Shown piece after piece: positions 33,340 through 44,021 of a stretch of DNA of 64,000 nt. How positions within the stretch are numbered: the stretch's first letter is position 1; the number at the start of each line of letters is the position of its first letter. Origin of the DNA: Diphasiastrum complanatum (lineage: Eukaryota; Streptophyta; Lycopodiopsida; Lycopodiales; Lycopodiaceae); contig MU831558.1 in assembly GCA_029204225.1 (NCBI GenBank), positions 1-64,000 on the forward strand, written 5' to 3'. Both the position numbers and the translations under genes were made by a program. A model generated the notes under the pieces. It worked only from the letters and a program-made list of their open reading frames with translations, made no database searches and was not told the origin of the DNA.

Positions 33340-33781
33340 AGTGGACCTAGAGAGAGAAATAGGTGGGGCTCAAAAACTGCTGTGTGGCAAGCCACGTTGG
33401 CCTACCAGAGGCTTGTGTGGCTTGCCACATGGCCTACCATAGGCTTGTGTAGCAAGCCACATAGGTTGCTATCTACCAAGCCTATCATAGACTACCACAT
33501 GGCAAGTCACATATGCCTTCCACATGGCAAATCATGCAGGCTTGGGGTTAGCCACGTGGCAAGCCACGTAGGCCCATCATAGGCTGGCAAGCCAACTAGG
33601 CTCTGCCTATGTGGTCTGCTATTTGTCAAGCCTGTCACACACTGCCATGTGGCAAGCCACGTAGGTCTGCCACATTGCAAATCATGCAAGCTTGGAATTT
33701 TCCATGTGGCAAGCCATGTAGGCCTACCATAGGCTTGTATGGCAAGCCAACTGGGTTGTGCCATGTAGAGTCAAGTGGACC

Positions 33782-33839
<58 letters not shown>

Positions 33840-34245
33840 TAGGTGGGCTCAAAAGTTGCCATGTTGCAAGCCACGCCGGCCTACCATAGGCTTGCGTGGT
33901 AGGCCACATAGGCATGGCATAAGTTTACTAAAGTCTACCACGCAAGTACGTCACACGCAGGTATGTCACGTTGCAAGCTACCACATAGGCTTGCTATAGG
34001 CTTGTGTGGCAAGTCAACCAAGATCTACCATGTAGGCTTGAGTTGACCTAGAGAGAGAGTTGGGGCTCGCAAGTTGTCACATGGCAAGCCACATAGGCCT
34101 ATCATAGGCTTGCATGGCAGGTCATATAGACATGACGTGGGCTTGTGTGGCAAGCCAACTAAGCTATGCCATGTAGGTTTGTCATGCAGGCTTGAGTGGA
34201 ACTATAGAGACAAAGTGTGTGTGTGTGTGAGAGGGGGGCCCACCA
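33340..34245. repeat. satellite-like tandem array (GGCAAGCCACGTAGGCC-type units)
   Basis: Variants of TGGCAAGCCACGTAGGCCTACCATAGGCTTGTG recur about twenty times in both phases. A longer period is marked by a GTGGACCTAGAGAGAG...TGGGGCTC boundary at about 33,343, 33,777, 34,045 and a degenerate one near 34,195. The open frames here are produced by the repeat and are not genes. Confidence 0.85.
33784..33834. repeat. (AG)n microsatellite inside the tandem array
   Basis: About 25 AG units stand exactly where the neighbouring repeat units have CCTAGAGAGAG with only three or four units. Confidence 0.95.
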
Positions 34246-34547
34246 GGCCTTCGTTTTGAATCCTTCCCAGCCCTTTATAGAAATGCATTTTTATTTCAGC
34301 CTTCCCCCTGAAAAGTCTGATAATTTAAAAAATCCTTAGAGCGCCTTTCAATTTAGTGAAATCCTTGATAATAAAAGTCCCTTCTGTTTAACACCTTTCA
34401 CCATGAAAGTGTGTACTTTCCCTTCAAAACACTATGTGTGTGGGTAAGGGTAATTTGAAGTTGGAGTGGGCCCTTTAGATGCATGCATGGGGAGGAGGGC
34501 CATGGATGCTTTTTTCCATACATGCATTCTCCTCTGAAGAAATAAAG

Positions 34548-35544
34548 TGTTTCTGATTACAAAGCCTTGCTAGCTTTCAGCCCTTCACCTGACAAAGATG
34601 TTCGTGAACTCAAACATCTGGAGACACGAAACACGAAGAGTTTCGCAAACACAAAAGTCAATGGAGATGAAGACGAACGGTTCGTGAACACAAACAATTC
34701 ACGAACACGAAGGATCCACAAACGAGATTCCTTTGTGGCCCAACAAGAGAGAAAGGTAGATGAGGTAAATGAAACCAATGGTGGAAACGAAACCCGGTCT
34801 GTCCTAACACTCCAAGGAGTACCACCAGAGATTACGCAAGTATCTAGAAGTACAGAGATCTAACCTGATGGCATGACGTCAACAGATACTTCCTAGGTCA
34901 TGGCTAGTCTGTCACTCTTGTAATTCCCTGATTAGTTGTAGATGTATAATCACTCTAATCTTAGGTTTACATAGAGAGACCGTACTTACTGGATAATACT
35001 TGACATATATCAGAACAAGATACACAGAGTGTAACTAAGAGAGAAGAGACACTGAAGAAGTCTGATGCTAGTAAGCAATCAAGACGGACACAGACAGAAG
35101 CTCCGCCTTCGTGCGAGAAGATAATTCTGTCTAGGATCAGAAGATCCAATTGCTTGCTAGTGAAGCGAGACTACTACTCGTGAGAGAACCGTGTTTCTCT
35201 CACGCCAACGCACTGCATGGATTCACATGCAGTGCCCTGAAAGAATCAGAGAAAATCAATATAGATTATTTTCTAGTTGTGTCCGATCTTGGATGTTGAA
35301 TGCTTAGGTTGTTTATTTCATATGTCTGAGTTTTCTTGTTCTCTTTGAATTCCGCATCTTGTTTGAAATTAAGTCAAATGTTGTATTAATTTTATGAACA
35401 TAGATCAGTAGTAACTGACTACTCTTTGGAGGATTGTAGGAGTGTTTCAACTGGCAGTGCCCAGCGAACGCATCTGAACTCCATCCAAATCTTGAAAGAG
35501 AGTCGTGACTGTTTCGTAAATTTTTCTCCTCACGATTCTCATCA
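34548..35544 (+). repeat. 5' LTR of copia element A (plus orientation)
   Basis: It begins TGTTTCTGATTACAAAGCC and ends CTCATCA two bases before a tRNA-Met primer site. About 1 kb of it is repeated in inverted orientation at 39,070-40,097, including the frames ARIIFSHVDGTSVCVHLYCL / DRIIFSHEGGASVCVRLDCL, which are LTR shadows rather than proteins. Confidence 0.85.
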
Positions 35545-35545
35545 A

Positions 35546-35557
35546 TGGTATCAGAGC
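35546..35557 (+). other. copia A primer-binding site (tRNA-Met)
   Basis: TGGTATCAGAGC immediately follows the LTR. Confidence 0.9.
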
Positions 35558-35656
35558 CATCCTGCCATATTCTAACATAGCCAAGAAGCTAGCAGATCCA
35601 GGAGGCCAAGCATTTAGACAATCAACCATCAACAAGAAAATAGACTTCAAGAAGCA

Positions 35657-36383
35657 ATGGCTTCAATCAGCAGCATGCAAAACAAGATCTACACTATACT
35701 TAATTCTTCAGGATCTAACTTTCTATCCTAGAAAGTTAAGACATCTTTGATACTCAAGGGCGAAGGACTCTTCCCTTGGGTAGATGGCACAGAAGAAATG
35801 CCTATAACAATAGGCAAGGAGCTATGCGAATGGAGGGAGAAAAACGACAAGGCAGAAGTCTTGCTATCATCTTCCATCGAAGATAGCCTTACACTTGATC
35901 TGACTACACTCTCCAAAGCTAAGGAGATGTGGGATGCACTGCTCACAAGATTTCAGACGAAATCAAGAAGTTAGATTATGATGCTGGAAGATCAGTTTAC
36001 GAATCTGCAGTGGGATGGAAAAGACCTCAACTCTTTCGTGAGAAAGATGAAGGATCTGTTTCTATCACCACACAACTCAGGAGCAAAGAATGTAGTATGA
36101 ACTGAGAAGCAGCTCACATATATGTTGAGAGCCTTACCCAGATCTTTCCAGACGCCACGAACCCTGCTCACGAAAGATCCTACCATGAACCTCGAAAAGG
36201 CGACTGTCGAGATTTGAGAGGAAGTCGAGGCCAGAGAGCATCTTGATCACAAAGATGGTTCTGACCAGACACTCTACGACAATATAGAAAAATCAAAGAA
36301 ATAGCTCAAGCCTAAGAGGGAATCGAATCAGAGACAGGATCGTGACCAACAAGCAGAGGGGACCAACAAAAGCAACTGGAAGA
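35657..36383 (+). pseudogene. copia A Gag, broken
   Basis: ATG 35,657 opens MASISSMQNKIYTILNSSG. The frame continues with the copia capsid features LKGEGLFPWVDGTEEMP, EWREKNDKAEVLLSSSIEDS and SKAKEMWDALLTRFQ, then TNLQWDGKDLNSFVRKMKDL and LRALPRSFQTPRTLL. In-frame TAG codons (about 35,728 and 35,972) and later stops inactivate it. It ends abruptly at 36,383, where a Ty3 LTR begins. The matching zinc knuckle and pol lie 7 kb away on the other strand. Confidence 0.85.
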
Positions 36384-37646
36384 TGTTGTATTATACCAAC
36401 AGGGTTAATATAGATTTTATAGTAAATAATGTCGTTCCCACAGAGGACAACGTTAGAAAGTTATGTATTTGATACAATTATGACAAGTGGTTTCGAGTGT
36501 TATTCTGGTTGTCAACAGATATTAAAAAGTAACCAGTATTACTTATGGTTTGGGAAATGTAATGTTAATAATTTCAGAACAACAATCTAGCCTCTATCAA
36601 ATCGAATGAAATGCGTTCTACAGATGAGATGTTATCAGAGTAGTAAAACAGTACTACACTCTGGCTGATTAAGGTGTCAACAAGAGTCCAGAGTTGTTCG
36701 ATATATTTGCAACTGTGCAGACAATTAATTAATCGCGTTCGCGAACTGTTCGTTTCTAGACATAAGTCCTCAACAACTAAAGTCCAAATTAATGGTTAAA
36801 TAACACGAATGGTTTTAGAACACGTTAGAAACTTATGTCAATGCCAATCAGGAAAACAAATCAAAGACTCAATTGTTCAGATAGGGACTATCATCTCATA
36901 TGTGTACATACAGCTTTATTCAATGATCGTGCTAGACTGTACCAAAGATAGTTGTTATTCAAGTGCCAAAAAGAAAGTATCTGCGACAAACGAATAAGAT
37001 GGTTTTAAGATAGTTCTTTAGAGCATGTTTTACGGATACATAGCAAACGACTATAATGCACTAGAGCATCTGTCTGATCAGAGAGTAATTCATGTAATGC
37101 GTTAGAGATTGTTAGTAGACTCAAGATCACTCATACTCAACAGTGCGGAGAACAAAGATAAGAGAGAATAACTCACAAAACTCTATTCACTTCTTCAATC
37201 TCTTACATATGCAGAAACTCTTCTCTCTCGATGATTGAGACTGAAGTGTAAGATCAATATATGTTCTACAGGGCAAATAAACACACCTCTAAAACAATAG
37301 GTGCGTCGCTCCCGCAAAAGGGTCTAGTTAACAATTAGACTAAAAATACGTTCAATCATACCATGAAAGATATACTTAACTACGAGTTAAAGTTACTGTA
37401 GCTTAACATGTCTTTTCGTATCTAATCGTTTCGTGTGGACGACCTAGTAAAGGTTATCCAAGGTAATGTCTTTTTTATTATAGGTCTTGTCCTTAATTAC
37501 AAGGCAAGTACTTAGGAGATATATTCCCGAAAAATGTCTTTAAGCCTCTTCATGATTTATACTTAACCAGCTCATATCTTCATTTTCGAGTATATCATGC
37601 CATATTTATGTTGATATTCAATTTTTAACAATAAGGTGGCATCACA
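36384..37646 (-). repeat. 3' LTR of Ty3 family G (minus orientation)
   Basis: On the minus strand it starts TGTGATGCCACC right after a GAGGAAGGGGATA polypurine tract and ends TATAATACAACA at 36,384. It is about 1263 bases and matches the LTR at 60,300-61,569 nearly end to end. It is inserted in the copia A gag. Confidence 0.9.
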
Positions 37647-37659
37647 TATCCCCTTCCTC

Positions 37660-38085
37660 AAATGTGAAACGTCCTCGTGAATATAACATCTTCCTTTTGA
37701 GGATTATTCATGAAACATTCTGTTCTTCATATTTTCGTTAAGGCGAAAAAATATTTCTTCGTCAATTTTGTCCTTTCGATATTTCTTCATCTTAGAGAAT
37801 ATGTGTCTTGCTATTTCTTTAATTGAATATGTTGTTTTAAGTTGATCTTTGAATTGTTGATGAAAACTGGAATCAACCTTCAAAACATCTTTAAACTTCA
37901 AAAATTCCCATAGAAACATTAGCACAACAAAGACATGAATGAAGCTTTATGAACGATTCAATTCTTCATATAATTTCCAGAGCAAACTCCAAGTTTTGCT
38001 GAGCTTCTATCATCAACAAGTCTTCTTTTGATTTTGTGTAGCGGCCAACTGGTAAGTTGTCGAATTCTTCTAACTTAACCGGGAG
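37660..38085 (-). pseudogene. C-terminal piece of the Ty3 family G third ORF
   Basis: The frames (for example KVDSSFHQQFKDQLKTTYSI at 37,925-37,704) match the end of the third ORF at 51.3-52.1 kb (FDSSSYQQFKDQIKIAYSI). It is followed on the minus strand by the polypurine tract and 3' LTR, so it is the 3' end of a Ty3 element truncated by the minisatellite at 38.09 kb. Confidence 0.75.
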
Positions 38086-38815
38086 CAATGTAAGATTCAA
38101 ATATTATCGAAGACTCGTTTTTTTTCGGAAGACTCGAATATTTGCAAAGACTTGAATTTTTTAAGCGACTCAAATTTTTGCAACGACTCAAATTTTTGGA
38201 ACGACACAAATTTTCCAATGACTCAAATTTTCTGAACGACTCGAATTTTTCCAAAGTCTCGAATTTTTTGAAAGACTTGAATTTTTCCAATGGATCAAAT
38301 TTTTTCAAAGGATCAAATTTTTCACCTTAATCTAATTTTTCCAATGACTCAAATTTTTAAATACTCGAATTCTTCCAAAGATTCAGATTTTTCTAAAGGA
38401 TCAAATTTTTCAACTGACTCGAATTTTTCAAATGACTCGAATTTTTTCAACGACTCAAATTTTTCCAAAGAATCGAATTTTGAAAAGACTCGAAAGTTTT
38501 AAAAGACTCAAATTTTTTCATAGACTCAAAGTTTTGGAAAGACTTGAATTTTTTTGAAGACTCAAAGTTTTTCAGAGACTCGATTTTTTTCAAAGACTCG
38601 AATTTTTTTGAAAGATCGAACAGTCAAGTCAAATTTTTCCAAAGGATCGAAGGACTCCTTGTATTGTCAAATCGAATTTTTCAAAAGACACAAATCTTTT
38701 CAAAGACTCGAATTTTTTCAAAGACTCAATTTTTTTTTTCAAAGACCTAAATTTTTTCGAAGACTCGAATTTTCTCAAGGACTCAAATTTTTTCAAAGAC
38801 TCAAATGTTAGATAT
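38085..38815. repeat. minisatellite, unit AAGACTCGAATTTTTTC (about 17-18 bp)
   Basis: About forty imperfect copies of CAAAGACTCGAATTTTTT. The near-18-base period keeps frames open on both strands (Asn-Phe-Ser-Lys-Asp-Ser repeats on plus, Lys-Phe-Glu-Ser-Leu repeats on minus). No start context or flanking domain suggests a protein. Confidence 0.9.
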
Positions 38816-39057
38816 TTGAGATGTGAGATGTGCAAGATCGGCCATCATCCAAATCATCGGTTGCCACCTAGATCGACTTCCGTTGCTCGTCAACGATGGG
38901 CTTACATACTAGTATATATACTAAAACTATTTGTGTGTATGTGAGGTGCATATGTATGGGGGGACCCATGAATATGGTGCATCCTCCTCCCCTCACCCAT
39001 GCATATACTTTTTTGAACTAAAAGGATGAGGAGGAGGAGGATGAGAATTGTGAGATG

Positions 39058-39069
39058 TTCTGATACGAT
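39058..39069 (-). other. decayed primer-site remnant beyond an LTR
   Basis: On the minus strand the LTR end CTCATCA is followed by ATCGTATCAGAACATC, a mutated form of the ATGGTATCAGAGCCATC that follows the plus-strand copy. An LTR end after pol should be followed by host DNA, not by a primer site. Confidence 0.6.
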
Positions 39070-40097
39070 TGATGAGAATCGTGAGGAGAAAAATTCACGA
39101 AACAGTCGCAACTCTCTTTCAAAATTTGGATGGAGTTCAGATGCATTCGCTGAGCACTATCAGTTGAAACACTCCTACAATCCTCCAGAGAGTAGTCAGT
39201 TACTACTGATCTACGTTCATAAAATTAATACAGCATTCGACTTAATTTCAACCAAGGTGCAGCATTCAAAGAGAACAAGAAAACTCAGACATATGAAATA
39301 AACAGCATAAGCATTCAACATCCAAGATCAAACATAACTAGAAAATAATCTATATTGATTTTCTCTAATTTTTTCAGAGCACTGCATGCGAATCTATGTA
39401 GTGCGTTGGCGTGAGAGAAGCACGGTTCTCTCACAAGTATAGTTTCACTTCACTAGCGGACAATTGGATCTTCTGATCCTAGCCAGAATTATCTTCTCGC
39501 ACGTAGACGGGACTTCTGTCTGTGTTCATCTTTATTGCTTACTAGCATCAGACTTCTTCATTGTCTCTTCTCTCTTAGTTACACTCTATGTATCATGTTC
39601 TGATATATGTCAAGTATTATCCAGTAAGTACGGTCTCTTTATGTAAACCTAAGATTAGAGTGATTATACATTTACAACTAATCAGGGAATCATAAGAGTG
39701 GCAGATTAGCCATGACCTAGGAAATATATGCTGACATCATGCCATCAGGTTAGATCTCTGTACTTCTGGGTACTTGCGTGATCTCTGGTGGTACTCCTTG
39801 GAGCGTGAGGACAAAACGAGTTTCGTTTCCATCGTTGTTTTCGTTTACCTCATCTGCCTTTCTCTCTTGTTGGACCACAAAGGAATCTCGTTCGTGGATC
39901 TTTCGTGTTCGCGAACCGTTCATGTTCACGAACCATTCGTGTTCGCGAACCGTTCATGTTTGCGAACCATTCATCTTTGTCTCGTTGACTTTCATGTTCG
40001 CGAAACTCTTCGTGTTTCGTGTCTCCAGATGTTCGAGTTTGCAAACATCTTCGTCAGGTGAGGGCTGAAAGCTAACAAGGCTTTGTAATCATAAACA
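39070..40097 (-). repeat. LTR of copia A, inverted copy
   Basis: About 1028 bases, inverted relative to 34,548-35,544, starting TGTTTATGATTACAAAGCC just after the end of the RNase H frame. Confidence 0.85.
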
Positions 40098-40099
40098 CT

Positions 40100-43000
40100 T
40101 TGTTTCTTCAGCTCCCTCTCAAAGCATGGTAGCTTTATGATCCCGAGACTACTCCTTTGCCTCTCAAAGAGCCCTTTGTCTAGAGCTTTAGTGAAGATGT
40201 CAGCAACCATATCTTTCGTTCCTATGAAGGTGGTCTACATCATCTTCCTTTCAATCAAATCCCTAATCACGTGACACTTGATATCAATGTGCTTCGTTTT
40301 TGAGTGGAACACAGAATCTTTTGTCAGGTGTATCGTAGAGGTGTTGTCCATCTACAAGACCAATGGCTCGTTCCTTGTTTCGACCAATTCATCCAGGAAC
40401 TGCCTTAGCCAAATTATTTTGTTGGCCATCTTCGTTGTTGCTACGTACTCTGCTTCGCAGGACGACTGGGCTACAATGGTCTACTTCTTGCTGACCCAGA
40501 GAACTATTGCTCTTGATGCGATGGTGCATCCTCTTGAGATGCTTTTATAGTTGTCCCTAAGAGATGCCCAGCTAGCATCGCTATAAGAAAGTATCCTGAG
40601 ACCTGCACCACAAAAATAACACAAGCCATAATCCCTCGTTAATTGAAGATATTGCAAAATTTGTTTTGCAATCTTCCAATGTGTTGAGACTAGATTCGTG
40701 CAGAATTGGCTCATCCTGAATATTGCATAAGCAATATCAGGATGTGTGTTGTCTGCAAGGTACATCAGTGAACCTATAAGCCTCCTGTAGGGTGTGAGCT
40801 GCATCTGTTCTCTTTCTTCCTCAGTCTTTGGACAGTCGTCATTTGTTAGCACCATCCCTGCGAGCATTGGAGTGTTCGCTCCTTTGTAGTTAGCATCCCA
40901 AAGTCCTCTAGGATCTTTTGGGTGTATCTGGACTGGTGAAGGTTTAACTTGCCTCCCTCATAGTCCCTTTAAATTTGTAAGCCTAGATAACATCTGGCTT
41001 CTCCCAGATCCACTATCTCGAAATGCTTCAAGATGTCTATCTTTACTTCGGCAATTAGCTGCTCACTCCTGCAAAGTATTAGAGTGTCGTCCACATAAAA
41101 AGCCACTATGATGATCTACCCATCCGTAACTCTGACATACACATTGGAGTCAACCAACAGAGGCTTGAATCCCAATGATTTCAGGGCCTGATCCTTCTTC
41201 TTGTACCATTGTCGGGCTGATTGCTTCAGACCGTAGATGCTTCTATGCATTCTGCATACATAGTTAGGAAGTGAATTCGAGACAAATCCTGGAGGTTGAT
41301 CCATGTAGACCTCTTCATCTAATTCACCATGCAAGAAGGTTGTCTTCTTGTCCACAATGTGGATCCTGAGGTCATAAGCTGCTGCATATGCAAACAACAG
41401 ACGTAGGGATGATGTTTGATGACATGAGAGAAGGTTTTAGAGTAGTCAATACCATATCTCTGAGAGAAACCCTTCGCTACCAGTCTTGCTTTGTATTTCG
41501 TCACACTCCCGTCTGGTCCATATTTGAGTTTGAAAACCCATTTGCATTTGACAATCTTGTGCTTATGAGGTAATGGCTCCAACGTCCATACCCGGTTCTT
41601 CTTCATGGACTCCATCTCTTCATTCATGGCTTGGATCCATTTGTCCTTTTCTGGACCTTCAATCACCTCCTCAAATGTCTGTGGTTCGTCACTAAACTCA
41701 CAGAATTCTTCTGATGTGGAAGCTGAACTGCTTGGCACAAATCTTGCTGGTGCTCTTCATGGTCTTGTCGACCTTCTGGGAGATCCTCCCGGAACAACTA
41801 TGCCTTTTCCCTTGTCTGCTCTGCTCAGTCCAGAACCATCTTGGTTTACAGGAACTGCGACGGCAGGTTGTCTCTTGAATCTTTCTTCGTCTGATTCATC
41901 GCTCGAATGAGAGACGACTCAAAAATCTTCGTTTTTGTGTTTGTCCTCTACTCCCTCTGACGTTGGCGACAGGTCATAGTACTGTCTTTTTAGAACTTCA
42001 TAGCTAATAGGGTCTTCGTTGGCCATTGTCCTGATCTCATCGAATTTGACATCCCTCACTATTTTCACAATGTTCATGTCTGGCATGTAGATTCTGTAGT
42101 ATGACAAATTATTGTCATAACCTACTAGAAATCCTTGTTCGACTTTCTCATCAAGCTTCTTGCGAAGCTTTTCAGGAATATGTGCATATATTGCACAACC
42201 AAATATTTTGACATGAAACAGGTTGGATTTTCTACCCCACCATAGCTCATGTGGTGTCGTGTGAGGAACACCAGATTTACATGTCCTGTTCTGGATGTAT
42301 GCGACTGTAGCTACTGCTTCAGCCCACAGTACTCTTGGAGCCTTCGAGTTTGCCATCATGCATCTGGCTGCTTCCATCATGGTCCTGTTCTTTCGTTCAG
42401 CAACACCATTGTGCTGCAGTGTGTAGGTTGTAGTTCTTCTGTAAATGATGCCACGATCATTGCAGAAGTCAATGAAGCGATTCGAGATATATTCGCCATC
42501 TTGATTTGTTCTGATCTACTTCACCTTGTCTCTTGTGCATCTCTCAGCCAATTCACATATTCTGTGAATTTATCGAGTGCTTCAAATTTATTCTGAATAA
42601 AATACACTCTGGCAAACTTGTTATAATCATCAATGAAGGCTATATAATATTTTACCTCCTACTAAGATCACGTTGAATGGACTGCAAATGTCAGAGTGCA
42701 CCAACTCCAGAATCTTTGTCGTTTTATAGGAGTCTTTGACGAATGGTGTGCGTGACATCTTGTCTTTCAAACATGCATCACAAGTGGTCGAACTGGTTGC
42801 ATTCGAGATGCTGACCTCTGTTATTGCTCCATGATGACTTGCCTGGTAGAGTGCCATTGAGTTTGTGTGGCAGAGTCTTATGTGCCACAGAGTGTCTGGC
42901 GGATCGTCATGGGTCTGATGCATCTGATCTTCAGGTAGGTGCACCTTTAGATGATATAGGTTGCCCTTCCTTCTGCCTTGAGCAATGAGAGTGTTGGTGC

Positions 43001-43405
43001 TGGCATCATTCACGTTGCATGCTTCGTTAGAAAACATCACACGCATTCTTGCATCTAGTATTCTTGCTACATAGAGCAAGTCTTGCTGCAGAGTTGGCAC
43101 GAATAGAACGTCTTCGAGTCGCCTGTCTCTGCCATTGGTGTTGAGCCAGAGTGAACCAATATTGTTCACTTGATGAGCTCTCGAGCTCCTCAACATAGGA
43201 AGAACTATTACTGTTCTCATGTCTGTTCTGTGCTGATCTGTTTCTTGGGTTCTGGAGGCAATCCATGGCTGCATGACCCTTCTTATGGCAATGGATACAC
43301 TCAATCTTGGGATTGAGCCAGCAGGCATCTATTGTATGCCCGTCTCTTCTGCATCTCGTGTAGGTCTTCTTGTCTGCATCTTGTCATTTTGACCTCCCTT
43401 TGGTC
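40100..43405 (-). pseudogene. copia A pol: zinc knuckle to RNase H, broken
   Basis: Read leftward: RCRRDGHTIDACW and CIHCHKKGHAAMDC (zinc knuckles, 43,370-43,270); a protease/pre-integrase part including LWHIRLCHTNSMAL and CDACLKDKMSRTPF (about 42,900-42,720) and LVHSDICSPF; integrase pieces with RNRTMMEAARCMMANSK-type sequence and LWWGRKSNLFHVKIFGC (42,380-41,919); reverse transcriptase ([56 protein letters not shown]); and RNase H (YRRLIGSLMYLADNTHPDIA, YSDASWASLRDNYKSISRG), ending MVADIFTKALDKGLFE. Many frame changes and stops occur. Orientation is opposite to the gag of the same family at 35.7 kb. Confidence 0.9.
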
Positions 43406-43408
43406 TTT

Positions 43409-44021
43409 TGTGATGCTACCTTATTGTTAAAAATTGAATATCAACATAAATATGGCATGATATACTCAAAAATGAAGATATGAGCTGGTTAAGTATAAAT
43501 CATGAAGAGGCCTAAAGTCATTTTTTGGGAATATATCTCCTAAGTACTTGCCTTGTAATTAAGGACAAGACCTTTAATAAAAAAGACATTACCTTGGATA
43601 ACCTTTACTAGGTCGTCCACACGAAACAATTAGATACGAAAAGACATGTTAAACTAGAGTAACTTTAACTCGTAGTTAAGTATACCTTTCATGGTATAAT
43701 TGAACGTATTTTCAGTCTGATTGTTAACTAGACCCTTTCGCGGGAGCGACGCACCTATTGTTTTAGAGGTGTGTTTGTTCGTCCCGTAGAACATATATTG
43801 ATCTCACACTTCAGTCTCGATCATCGAGAGAGAAGAGTTTATGCATATGTAATAGATTGAATAAGTGAATAGAGTTCTGTGAGTTATTCTCTCTTATCTC
43901 TGTTGTCCGCACTACTGAGTATGAGTGATCTTGAGTCTGCTAACAATCTCTAACGCATTACATGAATTACTCTCTGATCAGACAGACGCTCTAGTGCATT
44001 ACAGTTGTTTGTTGTGTATCC
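43409..44021 (+). repeat. partial Ty3 family G LTR (plus orientation)
   Basis: It starts TGTGATGCTACC and follows the minus-strand sense of the LTR at 60,300-61,569 until GTTGTGTATCCGT, where similarity stops in the middle of the LTR. It abuts copia A pol on the left and third-ORF sequence on the right. Confidence 0.85.

Noticed and set aside
33223-33842. ORFs of 77-119 codons on both strands in the tandem array
   Set aside because: The same short words repeat in all frames; openness follows from the repeat unit, and neither strand shows a domain.
39464-39646. 60-codon frame similar to 34,967-35,149
   Set aside because: Both lie inside copia A LTRs; the similarity is LTR identity, not a conserved protein.
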